Below are positions 44,766-54,501 of a DNA stretch of 64,000 bases, piece by piece. The stretch spans positions 1,178,001 through 1,242,000 of the forward strand of contig JBKBHS010000001.1 in the NCBI GenBank assembly GCA_046299555.1. The letters run 5' to 3'. Numbering within the stretch: position 1 is the stretch's first letter; every line of letters begins with the position of its first letter. A program made the position numbers and the translations under genes. The stretch is from CALKJP01 sp046299555. GTDB taxonomy: Bacteria > Bacteroidota > Bacteroidia > JACCXN01. The notes below the pieces were generated by a model. It was not told the origin of the DNA, ran no database searches, and saw only the letters and a list, made by a program, of their open reading frames with translations.

Positions 44766-45535
44766 AAGTACTCATTTTGGCAGGAGGTTTTGGCTCGCGA
44801 CTTAGCGAAGAAACCGATATACGTCCTAAACCTATGGCTGAAATTGGAGGCAAGCCAATCTTATGGCATATCATGAAACATTATTCCTATTATGGATTTA
44901 ATGAGTTTGTTATTTTGCTTGGTTACAAAGGTTATTATATAAAAGAATATTTTGCTAATTATTTTTTACATCAAAGTGATGTTACTATTGATTTATCTAA
45001 TAACCAAATGCAAGTTCACAACAATACATCCGAGCCATGGAAAGTAACTTTATTGGATACCGGATTAAACACTATGACAGGTGGTAGAATTAAGCGAGCT
45101 AAAGATTTTATAAATAACCAAACGTTTATGCTTACTTATGGCGATGGTGTATCTAATGTTAATTTACTCGAATTGCTTAAATTTCACAAAAATCATGGCA
45201 AAGCTATAACCATGACTTCTGTTCAGCCTGAGGGTCGTTTTGGTGCATTACAAATTGATGCATCTCAAAAAGTATTATCGTTTATGGAAAAACCAAAAGG
45301 TGATGGTAGCTGGATAAATGGAGGTTTTTTTGTGTGTGAACCTAAAGTTATAGATTATATAACCGATGATGATACAATTTTTGAAAGAGAACCATTAGAA
45401 AATTTAGCTAAAGATGGCGAATTATACACTTATCGTCATGATGGCTTTTGGAAATGCATGGATACATTAAGAGATAAAAATCAACTTAATGAGCTTTGGA
45501 ATTCGAATAATGCAAAATGGAAAATTTGGGATTAA
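44762..45535 (+). CDS. rfbF: glucose-1-phosphate cytidylyltransferase
   Basis: A 257-residue nucleotidyltransferase that makes CDP-glucose from CTP and glucose-1-phosphate. The signature LAGGFGSRLSEETDIRPKPM, the GGKPILWHIMKHYS stretch and FMLTYGDGVSNVN are typical of RfbF/DdhA, as are VQPEGRFGAL and NGGFFVCEPKVIDYI. Length is that of the family. It is followed 3 bp later by rfbG, its pathway partner. Confidence 0.95.
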   Translation: MKVLILAGGFGSRLSEETDIRPKPMAEIGGKPILWHIMKHYSYYGFNEFVILLGYKGYYIKEYFANYFLHQSDVTIDLSNNQMQVHNNTSEPWKVTLLDTGLNTMTGGRIKRAKDFINNQTFMLTYGDGVSNVNLLELLKFHKNHGKAITMTSVQPEGRFGALQIDASQKVLSFMEKPKGDGSWINGGFFVCEPKVIDYITDDDTIFEREPLENLAKDGELYTYRHDGFWKCMDTLRDKNQLNELWNSNNAKWKIWD

Positions 45536-45538
45536 ATT

Positions 45539-46639
45539 ATGTTTAAAAATATCTACCAAAATAAAAAGGTAATTATTACCGGCAATACGGGTTTTAAAGG
45601 CGCATGGCTATCTGTTTGGTTACTCAAATTAGGAGCTAAAGTTTATGGCATATCAAAAGATATTCCTACCAATCCCTCTATTTTTGAAGTTTGTAATTTA
45701 AAAAGTCATCTTCACTATTTTGAACTCGATATCAGAGATAATGAAAAATTAATGAATGTTATAACATCAATCGAACCTGATTATATTTTTCATTTAGCTG
45801 CTCAGCCTATTGTTAGTGAATCTTATCAAAATCCGATTGATACTTTTACTTCCAATATAATAGGTACTGCCAACGTTTTAGAATGTTTACGGAAAATAAA
45901 TAAACCATGTAAAGCAATTATAATAACAAGCGATAAGTGTTATGAAAATGTTGAATGGACATGGGGTTATCGTGAAAACGACCGTTTAGGAGGAAAAGAC
46001 CCATACAGCGCATCAAAGGGTGCAGCTGAATTAATTATTCATAGTTATTATGAGTCATTTTTTAAAAATGAATCATCCAATGTGCAATTAGTTTCAGTAA
46101 GAGCAGGTAATGTAATAGGTGGAGGCGATTGGGCACTAAATCGAATTGTGCCCGATGCTATGCGTTCTTGGAGTAAAAAACAATCAGTTATTATCAGAAG
46201 TCCCCAAGCTACTCGTCCCTGGCAACATGTTCTGGAACCTTTAAGCGGATATTTGGTAGCTGGAATGAAACTGACTGAAAACAAAAATTTAAGTGGAGAA
46301 TCATTTAATTTTGGTCCTAATGCCGACCAAAATCATACGGTTTTGGAATTATTAAATGAACTTTCAAAACATTGGAATTTTAGTAATGATTTTAATACTA
46401 TAGAAATACAACCATCAATACAATTTCACGAAGCAGGTCTTTTAAAATTAAATTGCGATAAAGCTTTGCACATGCTTAACTGGAAACCGGTTTGGAATTT
46501 TGAAGATACAACAAAATATACTTCACAATGGTATTTCGATTATTACAATAATCATCAGGTTAATATTGAGTACTTAGAAAATCAATTGAATGAATACTTA
46601 AAAAGTGCAACAAATAAAAACTTAGAGTGGACAATATAA
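45539..46639 (+). CDS. rfbG: CDP-glucose 4,6-dehydratase
   Basis: A 366-residue extended SDR that converts CDP-glucose to CDP-4-keto-6-deoxyglucose. The NAD site is ITGNTGFKGAWLSVWLL, and the catalytic YxxxK is in DPYSASKGAAE. FHLAAQPIVSESYQNP, TSDKCYENVEW and RAGNVIGGGDWALNRIVPD match RfbG/DdhB. It overlaps the next gene by 13 bp. RfbH (the dehydrase for 3,6-dideoxy sugars) is absent, so the keto-sugar must go to the cupin and SDR that follow. Confidence 0.95.
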   Translation: MFKNIYQNKKVIITGNTGFKGAWLSVWLLKLGAKVYGISKDIPTNPSIFEVCNLKSHLHYFELDIRDNEKLMNVITSIEPDYIFHLAAQPIVSESYQNPIDTFTSNIIGTANVLECLRKINKPCKAIIITSDKCYENVEWTWGYRENDRLGGKDPYSASKGAAELIIHSYYESFFKNESSNVQLVSVRAGNVIGGGDWALNRIVPDAMRSWSKKQSVIIRSPQATRPWQHVLEPLSGYLVAGMKLTENKNLSGESFNFGPNADQNHTVLELLNELSKHWNFSNDFNTIEIQPSIQFHEAGLLKLNCDKALHMLNWKPVWNFEDTTKYTSQWYFDYYNNHQVNIEYLENQLNEYLKSATNKNLEWTI

Positions 46640-47076
46640 TTTCAAATATCGATGGTGTAACATTAACTCCTTTAAAAATTATTAAGGGCGAAAAAGGAGA
46701 TGTTATGCACGCTCTCAAAGTTGATGAAAAATCGTTTAAATCTTTTGGTGAGGCATATTTTTCTACAGTTAATTATCAACAAATAAAAGGTTGGAAAAAG
46801 CATCATCAAATGACATTAAATATTATTGTTCCTGTTGGTAAAATAAAATTTGTAATATATGATGATCGAATAAATAGTAAAACCCGAAATTGCTTTTACG
46901 AACAGATATTGTCACCTGAAAATTATTTTCGATTAACAGTTGAACCCGGTTTATGGATGGCATTTAAAGGATTTGGAAAAAATATAAATCTTTTGTTAAA
47001 CATAGCAAGTATTCCTCATAATCCGAGCGAGGCCGAAAACGTTTCCTTAGAAACATTTAATTATACAAACTGGTAA
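46627..47076 (+). CDS. RmlC-like cupin, probable keto-deoxysugar epimerase
   Basis: A 149-residue cupin related to dTDP-4-dehydrorhamnose 3,5-epimerase. It starts at a GTG inside the end of rfbG. IKGWKKHHQMTLNIIVPVG followed by IKFVIYDDR corresponds to the RmlC core, where the His and Lys abstract protons next to the keto group. It is shorter than RmlC (about 180), as are other members of this subgroup. Its position between rfbG and an SDR suggests it epimerises CDP-4-keto-6-deoxyglucose at C3 and/or C5. Confidence 0.8.
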   Translation: MDNIISNIDGVTLTPLKIIKGEKGDVMHALKVDEKSFKSFGEAYFSTVNYQQIKGWKKHHQMTLNIIVPVGKIKFVIYDDRINSKTRNCFYEQILSPENYFRLTVEPGLWMAFKGFGKNINLLLNIASIPHNPSEAENVSLETFNYTNW

Positions 47077-48038
47077 TGAGCATATTAATTACAGGTGGAT
47101 TAGGATATTTAGGTGCAAGAATTGTTAAAGCTTTTGCTCAAAAATATCCTGATAGAAAAATTATTTATACTCACCATCAACATATAACTACCAATTATTT
47201 TTCTGAATATAAAAATGTTTCATATAGAAAATTAAGGTTATCGGAATATACCGATTTTAATACACTTTGCAGTGGAATAAAAACCATCATTCACTTAGCA
47301 TTTCCTAACGAGATAGTGTGCAAACAAAATGTAGAAATGGCAATTGATTCAGGAATTAGAGGAACATACTATTTACTTTCAGAAGCAAAAAGACACAAGG
47401 TAAGTAATTTTATTTTTGTTTCAACTGCTCATGTTTATGGTTCTCCATTAGAAGGTGAAATTACTGAAAAAACTTTGCCTCAGCCTGTTCATCCATATGC
47501 AATTTCAAAAAGAGCTGCAGAGGATTTTGTGCTTTCATTTAGAAAAGAATATGATTTTAATGCAGTTGTTATTCGTTTATCTAATGGATTTGGTTATCCA
47601 ATACATAAAGATATAAATCGTTGGTCTTTGTTGGTAAATGATCTCTGTCGTCAGGCTGTTTTAAACAAGAAAATGGAATTATCAAGCTCCGGCCTGCAAT
47701 ATCGCGATTTTATACCTTTCGATGATATTATAGATGCAATATTCTTGTTGGATAAACTTAATAAAAATGAAACGTTAGACGGTTTATTCAATTTAGGAAG
47801 TGGTAAATCTGTTACTGTGTTCGAATTTGCCAAGCAAATTGCTGTGTGTGCAGAAAAAGTTTTAGGATACAATGTGCCTTTATTTAGAAAAGAACCTCAA
47901 CCCAATGAAATGCCTAAAAAGCTAATTTATAACTGCAATAAAATTTCTTCGATCGGATATAAACCCAAAGGAAATGTTAATTTTGAGATCGAAGAAACCT
48001 TACGTTTTTGTAAAGCTTTTTTAAATTCAAATGGCTAA
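47076..48038 (+). CDS. SDR-family nucleotide-sugar 4-reductase/epimerase
   Basis: A 320-residue extended SDR. The NAD(P) site is ITGGLGYLGARIVKAF, the Ser is in FVSTAHVYGSPLEG, and the catalytic YxxxK is in HPYAISKRAAEDF. Its position after rfbF, rfbG and the cupin suggests it reduces the 4-keto group to finish a CDP-6-deoxyhexose. The start ATG overlaps the upstream stop by one base and the end overlaps the next gene by 8 bp. UDP-sugar epimerisation is an alternative. Confidence 0.82.
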   Translation: MSILITGGLGYLGARIVKAFAQKYPDRKIIYTHHQHITTNYFSEYKNVSYRKLRLSEYTDFNTLCSGIKTIIHLAFPNEIVCKQNVEMAIDSGIRGTYYLLSEAKRHKVSNFIFVSTAHVYGSPLEGEITEKTLPQPVHPYAISKRAAEDFVLSFRKEYDFNAVVIRLSNGFGYPIHKDINRWSLLVNDLCRQAVLNKKMELSSSGLQYRDFIPFDDIIDAIFLLDKLNKNETLDGLFNLGSGKSVTVFEFAKQIAVCAEKVLGYNVPLFRKEPQPNEMPKKLIYNCNKISSIGYKPKGNVNFEIEETLRFCKAFLNSNG

Positions 48039-49203
48039 AAAAATAGTAGTAGTATCACATACTTCGTTTAGAAGGGTAGGTAGAGCAGTTTATGTAGAAT
48101 TCTTTAAAAAAGGATTAGATATTACAATTATTCATCCCATTACATTATATGCAGCCGATGGAACTCTTATGCATCATGAACCAAAATCTGAAGATGACCC
48201 CCCGTTAATTGCCTTACATCAAACAACACGCAATCCTCGCATACACACCTATAAAGGAATTTTGAAACACTTAAATAAAATTAAACCGAATATTATAATA
48301 TTAGAAAATGACCCAATTTCTTTTCTTGCATTACAAATAGGACTTTGGGCAAAATTTAAACACGTAAAATTACTTTGTATTACAAACGATAATGTATCGC
48401 GAACATTAAAAAATTCCTATAAAAGACAAGGTTTTAAAGGTCTGCTTTATAGCATGTTACTCCAATGTGTAAATTTTTTTACACGACCATTGATTCATCA
48501 TTTATTTGTAATAAGTAATGCAGGTTTAAAGGTGTTTGTTGAATTAGGTTATGCCCATAAAATATCAAAAATTCCTTTAGGTTTTGATACTAAAATTTTT
48601 TATAAAGATGACGTAAAAAGAACAGAAAAAAGAGAAGAATTAGGCCTTACCAAAGAACCGGTAATTGCATATTTCGGAAGAATGAAATTTCAAAAAGGAA
48701 TTCATGTTTTAATAGAAGCCTTGGCTCTTATTAAAGAAAAGCCATGGAAATTTATGCTTGATTATTTCGAAGAAGGTGGAGACGAATACAAAAAATTGCT
48801 ATTTGATTTAATTAAAAAGTATAATTTGGGAGAACGAATTTTATGGGTACATGCTAATCATTTAGAAGTTGCCAATTATATGCGTGCGGCAGATATTATT
48901 GTGGTACCATCATTAGAAACCAGCTATTTTGTGGAACAATATGGTAGAGTAGTACCCGAATCAATGGCTTGTGGAGCATTAACAATTGTTAGTAATACAG
49001 GTGCATTACCAGAATTACTTAATAATTATGGTTGGAAATTTGAACAAGGAAATGCAATGGAATTATCTAAAATTTTATGTTCTGTGTTAGAATTAAATAG
49101 TGACCAAAAAAATAAGATGAGTGAACGTGCAAGCAGTTATGCGCTTTTAAATTTAAGTATTAATAAACAAAGTGAATTAATGGAAAAATTTTTAGCGAAC
49201 TAA
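48031..49203 (+). CDS. glycosyltransferase family 4
   Basis: A 390-residue GT-B protein. The N-terminus is short and lacks the usual GG loop (VVVSHTSFRRVGRAVYVEFF). The donor domain is typical: PVIAYFGRMKFQKGIHVLIEAL, RILWVHANHLEVANYMRAADIIVVPS and EQYGRVVPESMACGALTIVSNTGALPELL (near 301). It immediately follows the CDP-sugar genes with an 8-bp overlap, so it may transfer that sugar. Confidence 0.84.
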   Translation: MAKKIVVVSHTSFRRVGRAVYVEFFKKGLDITIIHPITLYAADGTLMHHEPKSEDDPPLIALHQTTRNPRIHTYKGILKHLNKIKPNIIILENDPISFLALQIGLWAKFKHVKLLCITNDNVSRTLKNSYKRQGFKGLLYSMLLQCVNFFTRPLIHHLFVISNAGLKVFVELGYAHKISKIPLGFDTKIFYKDDVKRTEKREELGLTKEPVIAYFGRMKFQKGIHVLIEALALIKEKPWKFMLDYFEEGGDEYKKLLFDLIKKYNLGERILWVHANHLEVANYMRAADIIVVPSLETSYFVEQYGRVVPESMACGALTIVSNTGALPELLNNYGWKFEQGNAMELSKILCSVLELNSDQKNKMSERASSYALLNLSINKQSELMEKFLAN

Positions 49204-49204
49204 A

Positions 49205-50233
49205 ATGTTTTATTCTGATAAAATAAAAATATTATTTATAGTAGATTACAGTACTCCAATATATACAGGATTACTAAGCTCTTATAAAAAGTCTTTTGAT
49301 AAACTAAATATTAAAAACGAAGTTTTTTCTTTTAATATTAATAATCAATTTCTACGTGTAGCCAAGTATAACAATTTTTTGCTTAAATCATTAGTTAAAA
49401 AACAGCAAGACATATTAATTTCATATATTGAAAAAAAATCTTTTTCACATATTATAGTTATAAAAGGAAGTTTTTTATTAGCCGAAACTATAGATTATAT
49501 TAAAAGTAAAGGAATAATTATTTCTAATATAAATCCTGACAACCCATTTAATACTCAAAGTTTAATTTCTTCAAATTATATTATAAGAGAAACTATTAAG
49601 AATTATGATTTTTATTTTATATGGAGTAAAGCAATCAAAAATCAAATTTCTACAATCTATCCAAAGTTAAAGGTAATATACCTACCATTTGCTGTTGATC
49701 AAAGTTTAATACCAACATTTAATTCAAATAAAATACATTATAATTATCATATATCTTTTATTGCCAATGCTGATAATGAAAGAAAAAAAGTTATTAGTAG
49801 ATTATTAAAAGATAATTTTATATATAAAAACTTAAACTTATTTGGAGATGGTTGGAATAATATAAATTCAATTAATAATCCTATAAAGCTAATTGATATA
49901 AATTATTTTGAAACTATTCATCAATCAAAAATTAATATTAATATTTTAAGGTTACAAAATAAAAATTCGCATAATATGCGAACTTTCGAAATACCTGCAT
50001 GTGCAGGATTCATGTTGCATGAATATAGCGAAGAAGCTGATGAGTTTTTTAAAAGTGGAATAGAAGCAGAATATTTTAAAACAATTGAAGAATGTATAGA
50101 TAAATGTCATTTTTATTTAAAAAATGAAAATGTTAGACAAAAAATATTAATGAATGGTTATGAAAAAACTAAACAAAAATCATATAGCTATTTACATAGA
50201 GCTGAAACAGTTTTAAAATCAATTACTTCTTAG
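49205..50233 (+). CDS. CgeB-like glycosyltransferase
   Basis: A 342-residue protein of the CgeB/DUF3880-type GT-B group. The N-terminal half holds KSKGIIISNINPDNPF, where the DUF3880 family has a similar Asn-Pro-Asp motif. The C-terminal half has HISFIANADNERKKVI, YKNLNLFGDGWNN and NMRTFEIPACAGFMLHEYSEE, followed by the family ending YEKTKQKSYSYLHRAETVL. These enzymes are predicted glycosyltransferases of unknown donor. The gene sits 1 bp after its upstream neighbour. Confidence 0.8.
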   Translation: MFYSDKIKILFIVDYSTPIYTGLLSSYKKSFDKLNIKNEVFSFNINNQFLRVAKYNNFLLKSLVKKQQDILISYIEKKSFSHIIVIKGSFLLAETIDYIKSKGIIISNINPDNPFNTQSLISSNYIIRETIKNYDFYFIWSKAIKNQISTIYPKLKVIYLPFAVDQSLIPTFNSNKIHYNYHISFIANADNERKKVISRLLKDNFIYKNLNLFGDGWNNINSINNPIKLIDINYFETIHQSKININILRLQNKNSHNMRTFEIPACAGFMLHEYSEEADEFFKSGIEAEYFKTIEECIDKCHFYLKNENVRQKILMNGYEKTKQKSYSYLHRAETVLKSITS

Positions 50234-50235
50234 AA

Positions 50236-51378
50236 ATGAAAATATCCATATTAGTACCGGGCAGATTTCATGCATTTAATTTGGCTTATGAATTACAAAA
50301 ACAAAATGTTTTACATTGTTTGGTTACCAGCTATCCTTATTCTGAAGTAAAGAAATACGGTATTAAAAAGGAATATGTAAAATCTGTAGTTTCAAAAGAA
50401 ATTATTCAGCGTATATTTTTAAAGCTTTTTAAAACCTATCCTCCCTTTGCTCTTATAAATCGATGGTTTGGATATTTAGCTTCATACAAATTACCAATGG
50501 ATAGCGATATTTATGTTTTATGGTCAGGAGTGGCTTTATGGAGCATTAAACGAATCAGAAAAAAAAATCCTAAGGCAAAGATAATTATAGAAAGAGGCTC
50601 ATCACACATACAAAAGCAAGATGAACTTTTAAAATTAGTGTATAAAAAAAATATTGTTTCAAAACATGTAATAGAAATAGAATTAAAAGAATATGATTTG
50701 GCAGACTACATTTCTATACCCAGTATTTTTGCTCAAAATTCATTTATTGAAAAAGGTTTTAAAAAAGAAAAATTATTACTTAATAATTATGGAGTTGATT
50801 TAAAAGATTTTTATCCTATTGAAGAAAATACATCTAGCATTGATAAAAATGAATTAATAGTAGGGTATGCCGGTTATCTTAGTGCCCGAAAAAATATTAA
50901 TGGCTTAATCGAATCGCTGGAAGAATTGAATATTGATGGATACAATATTAAATTATATTTAATTGGAAGTATTGATAAATCATCCTTTAATCAAAAGACA
51001 TTAACTAAAAATTTTATAAAATATTTTGAAAAAGTACCACAAAAAGAGTTGATACAATTTTATCAACAAATAGACGTATTTGTACAAAATTCGGTTGAAG
51101 AAGGATTGTCAATGGTAATTTTACAAGCCATGGCATGTGGTAAGCCTATAATTGCTACTGAAAACAGTGGTGCTGCTGATTTTATAGAAAATGGGAAAGA
51201 AGGCTTTATTATACCAATAATGAATAATTTCATATTAAAAGAAAAAATTAAATATTTTTATGAAAACAAATCAGTGATTAAACAATTTGGAGATAGTTCA
51301 ATTTTAAGAGTAAAAAAGGGATTTACTTGGGAAGATTATGGTAGCAGAGCAATAAAAATCTATAATAAAATTTTATGA
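50236..51378 (+). CDS. glycosyltransferase family 4
   Basis: A 380-residue GT4 enzyme. VPGRFHAFNLAYELQKQN begins the acceptor domain. LIVGYAGYLSARKNINGLIESL, IKLYLIGSIDK and EEGLSMVILQAMACGKPIIATENSG (near 287) form the donor domain, with Gln in place of the second Glu of Glu-X7-Glu. The last codons overlap the methyltransferase by 4 bp. Donor unknown. Confidence 0.86.
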   Translation: MKISILVPGRFHAFNLAYELQKQNVLHCLVTSYPYSEVKKYGIKKEYVKSVVSKEIIQRIFLKLFKTYPPFALINRWFGYLASYKLPMDSDIYVLWSGVALWSIKRIRKKNPKAKIIIERGSSHIQKQDELLKLVYKKNIVSKHVIEIELKEYDLADYISIPSIFAQNSFIEKGFKKEKLLLNNYGVDLKDFYPIEENTSSIDKNELIVGYAGYLSARKNINGLIESLEELNIDGYNIKLYLIGSIDKSSFNQKTLTKNFIKYFEKVPQKELIQFYQQIDVFVQNSVEEGLSMVILQAMACGKPIIATENSGAADFIENGKEGFIIPIMNNFILKEKIKYFYENKSVIKQFGDSSILRVKKGFTWEDYGSRAIKIYNKIL

Positions 51379-52244
51379 AAGAAAAATTAAAATTCATATC
51401 AAGAACGCTTGCTCATTATTTTAATAAAGCAATTTGTCCTTCATGTAAATCTAAAAATTGTATTGTAATTGACAGAAAATATCTTATTTCTAGATTATTC
51501 GAATGCCAAAACTGCCATTTATATTTTCGTCATCCCGTGGATAATGTTGACTTTAATAAAAATTATTATCAGGAAGAATATAAACAAAAAGGTGAAGGGA
51601 TTACCACCGATATACCTTTGCCTGATGAATTAGAAGTATTAAAGCGGAACAATTTTCAAGGAACATCAAAATCAATAAGCGAGTATATAAATATATTTAA
51701 CTCAATGTTTAAACATAAAATTAAAATTATTGATTTTGGAGCTAATTGGGGATATCATTCATACCAATTTAAAAATGCCGGATTTGATGTTAATAGTTAT
51801 GAAATATCAGTACCAAGAGCAAAATTAGGCAAAAAGCTTTTAGATATTGAAATTAAAACAAGTGTAGAAGAATTACCTTCTGATAATGATATATTTTTCA
51901 GTTCGCATGTTATAGAACATTTGCCCGATATTCCATTTATGATTCAACTGGCTAAAGAAAAGTTAAAAAAGGAAGGTATTTTTGTTGCCGAATGTCCAAA
52001 TGGTTCAAAAGAGTTTCGAGAAAAAAATCCTAAAGCTTTTACTTTAAGCTGGGGAGAAGTACATCCTAATTTAATAAGTGCAGATTATTATAAATTTATA
52101 TTTAAAGATAATCCTTATTTTATTACATCAACACCATTAAATATACATGATATAATTTCTTGGGATAAATCTTCTCAAATTTCAACCAATCTTAGTGGTG
52201 GACAATTAGTAATTTTTGCAATGCCAAATAAAAATTTACAATAA
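51375..52244 (+). CDS. class I SAM methyltransferase with N-terminal zinc ribbon
   Basis: A 289-residue protein. Residues about 21-50 hold two CxxC pairs (CPSCKSKNC, CQNCHLYFRHP), a zinc-ribbon arrangement seen in a group of polysaccharide-locus methyltransferases. The Rossmann domain follows, with IIDFGANWGYHSYQFKNAG as motif I and FFSSHVIEHLPDIPFMIQLA after it. It ends in a beta-rich tail. It probably methylates or otherwise modifies a sugar or glycan end. The start overlaps the upstream gene by 4 bp and the end touches the next start. Confidence 0.8.
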   Translation: MKEKLKFISRTLAHYFNKAICPSCKSKNCIVIDRKYLISRLFECQNCHLYFRHPVDNVDFNKNYYQEEYKQKGEGITTDIPLPDELEVLKRNNFQGTSKSISEYINIFNSMFKHKIKIIDFGANWGYHSYQFKNAGFDVNSYEISVPRAKLGKKLLDIEIKTSVEELPSDNDIFFSSHVIEHLPDIPFMIQLAKEKLKKEGIFVAECPNGSKEFREKNPKAFTLSWGEVHPNLISADYYKFIFKDNPYFITSTPLNIHDIISWDKSSQISTNLSGGQLVIFAMPNKNLQ

Positions 52245-53368
52245 TGTATTTTTATTTCATTTCAATTTCTTCATTATCTTTTTTCCCGGTTTTTAAGTAT
52301 ATATTAGAATGCTTTATTAATTCAAACATAAACAACGATAATTTTTATCTGGTTGAATCTCATTTAAAAGGATTCCCATCTTACAGTAGTATTGTAAATA
52401 CAAGATATTTTCATCAATTTAAAAGCATTGATGATTTCAATAATATGTCTTTAAAACTTAAAATTAAGAGATATGTATGGGCATTTTATTATATTATGGT
52501 AGCGAGATTAAAAAAAAAATCCATTATATATACATCAGATTTTCAGGTTTTATTTATAGCTTTTACAATATTTAAATTGTTGGGGAAATCGAATGTAAAG
52601 CTGATTTATCATCAATATGAACTGATTCAAAAAAAAGGGAATAATGATATTTTATCAAAAATTACAAAAAATATTAAGTTTATTGATTTAGTAATAATTC
52701 CAGAAATTAATAGACTAAATTATTTTGTAGAAAATACTCATATAGCTACAAATAAAACTTTATTGTTTCCAAACACTTGTAAAATCGAAAATAATATCAC
52801 AAACAAACATTCATATTTAAAAACTTTTAATGAAAATGATATAATTATAGCACATATTGGAAATATTGGCTTTAATCACTTTTTAAAAGAATTTATTAAT
52901 CATTTTAACTCTCAAAGATTACCTGATAATTATAAATTAATTTTTATCGGTAAACAATCTGCTCAGGTAAGACAATTTGTTTCTAAAGAGAATTTTAAAA
53001 ACATTTATTTTTTTAATGAAATACCACATGATGAATTAAGTTCAGTATATAATTATATTGATTATGGTCTTATTTTATATAAACCTGTAGATTTGAATTT
53101 TGAAAATTGTGCTCCTAATAAATTATACGAATATTGGGCTCATGGAGTGCCTGTTATAGCTCATAAATTAAAAGGGTTGCAAGGGTTAATTACAGATGAA
53201 ATGGGTAATTTAGTTGATTTTTTTAATTTAAATGAATTTGATATAAAAAAGCTCACTAAATTAAGTGAGTTGAAAAGAAATAAAATTAAACACAATTTTA
53301 GTATTAATTTTGATGTACAAAATTTTAATAAAGAATTAGAGAATAAATTAAAAAAAATAATAGCTTGA
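52244..53368 (+). CDS. glycosyltransferase, GT4-like and divergent
   Basis: A 374-residue protein with a hydrophobic N-terminal strand (MYFYFISISSLSFFPVF). VIIPEINRLNYF and LFPNTCKI mark the inter-domain region of a GT-B fold. The donor half has IIAHIGNIGFNHFL, LIFIGKQSAQVRQF, FNEIPHDELSSVYNYIDYGLILY and ENCAPNKLYEYWAHGVPVIAH (near 285). Similarity to named families is weak. Specificity cannot be assigned. Confidence 0.72.
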   Translation: MYFYFISISSLSFFPVFKYILECFINSNINNDNFYLVESHLKGFPSYSSIVNTRYFHQFKSIDDFNNMSLKLKIKRYVWAFYYIMVARLKKKSIIYTSDFQVLFIAFTIFKLLGKSNVKLIYHQYELIQKKGNNDILSKITKNIKFIDLVIIPEINRLNYFVENTHIATNKTLLFPNTCKIENNITNKHSYLKTFNENDIIIAHIGNIGFNHFLKEFINHFNSQRLPDNYKLIFIGKQSAQVRQFVSKENFKNIYFFNEIPHDELSSVYNYIDYGLILYKPVDLNFENCAPNKLYEYWAHGVPVIAHKLKGLQGLITDEMGNLVDFFNLNEFDIKKLTKLSELKRNKIKHNFSINFDVQNFNKELENKLKKIIA

Positions 53369-54501
53369 AAAAAAAAATATTGATAGTTATAGGCACCCGT
53401 CCGGAATTAATAAAATTAGCTCCGGTTATTATCGAATTAAAAAAAAAATTTAAAAGGCCTTCCATAATAATATTAAACACTGCCCAACATAAAGAACTAT
53501 TAAATCCATATTGGAAAATATTTAATATTAAAGCTGATTATCAATTAAATTTTATGAAACCCGGGCAAAGCCTTAGTGAATTAACTTACAGAGGGATTCA
53601 ACAATTTGATAACTTTATTGAAAGTTTATATAAAAAAGGAGAAAGTTTAAATGGCATTATAGCTCAAGGTGATACAACAACTGTTATGGTTAGTTCTATA
53701 GTTGCATTTTATAAAAACATTCCCTTTTTTCACATAGAAGCAGGCCTAAGAACATTTGATTTGCAAAATCCATTTCCGGAAGAATTTAATAGAAAAGTAG
53801 CGGCTATATCTGCTAAAATACATTTTGCACCTACTTTAGTTTCAAAAAATAATCTATATAACGAAGGAATTAAAAAAAATGTGATTGTAACCGGTAACAC
53901 AATTGTAGATTCAGTTGAATTATTTAAAAAAAATTTTAAAAATTATAAACTTAACAATAAGACCCTCTCAGGAATTATTGAAAAAAAATCTCAAAAAAAA
54001 TTAATTTTAATTACTTGTCATAGAAGAGAAAATCATGGCGAAAATTTAAAAAATATTATAGAAGCTGTATGTGATTTAGCTGAAATGTATAATGATTATT
54101 TCTTTATATGGCCCCTACATCCCAATCCAAATGTTTTAAATGTAGTCAAAAATTCAAAGATTGATGACCATAAAAATATAATTAAAACAGAACCTTTAGA
54201 TTATTTGGATTTATTATATGTGCTTAGTAAATCAAAATTAGTTTTAACAGATTCCGGTGGAATCCAAGAAGAAGCACCATCTTTTAATGTTCCGGTTTTA
54301 ATTTTAAGAAATAAAACTGAAAGACCTGAAGGGGTAAATTCTGGTATTGCAATTTTAGTTGGCACCGATAAATTTAAAATAATTAAAAAAGCAAAGGAAA
54401 TATTATCAAAAGATAACTTTATATTTAAAAATCCTTATGGTGATGGAAAGGCTTCAAAAAAAATTGTACGTGCACTTATTAAATATTTATCAATTAAATG
54501 A
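53365..54501 (+). CDS. wecB: non-hydrolysing UDP-N-acetylglucosamine 2-epimerase
   Basis: A 378-residue GT-B-fold epimerase that interconverts UDP-GlcNAc and UDP-ManNAc. Motifs: IGTRPELIKLAPVI at the N-terminus, QGDTTTVMVSSI, HIEAGLRTFD, PEEFNRKVAAI, TCHRRENHG, LTDSGGIQEEAP and NKTERPEGV, all standard for WecB/MnaA. Its TTG start overlaps the upstream TGA stop. The product could feed ManNAc-derived units. A hydrolysing NeuC role for the nonulosonate branch is less likely because the GGIQEEAP pattern is the WecB type. Confidence 0.92.
   Translation: MKKKILIVIGTRPELIKLAPVIIELKKKFKRPSIIILNTAQHKELLNPYWKIFNIKADYQLNFMKPGQSLSELTYRGIQQFDNFIESLYKKGESLNGIIAQGDTTTVMVSSIVAFYKNIPFFHIEAGLRTFDLQNPFPEEFNRKVAAISAKIHFAPTLVSKNNLYNEGIKKNVIVTGNTIVDSVELFKKNFKNYKLNNKTLSGIIEKKSQKKLILITCHRRENHGENLKNIIEAVCDLAEMYNDYFFIWPLHPNPNVLNVVKNSKIDDHKNIIKTEPLDYLDLLYVLSKSKLVLTDSGGIQEEAPSFNVPVLILRNKTERPEGVNSGIAILVGTDKFKIIKKAKEILSKDNFIFKNPYGDGKASKKIVRALIKYLSIK

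Noticed and set aside
44762..48038. 3,6-dideoxyhexose (abequose/paratose/tyvelose) pathway
   Set aside because: The required RfbH dehydrase is absent from the window, and a cupin epimerase takes its place.
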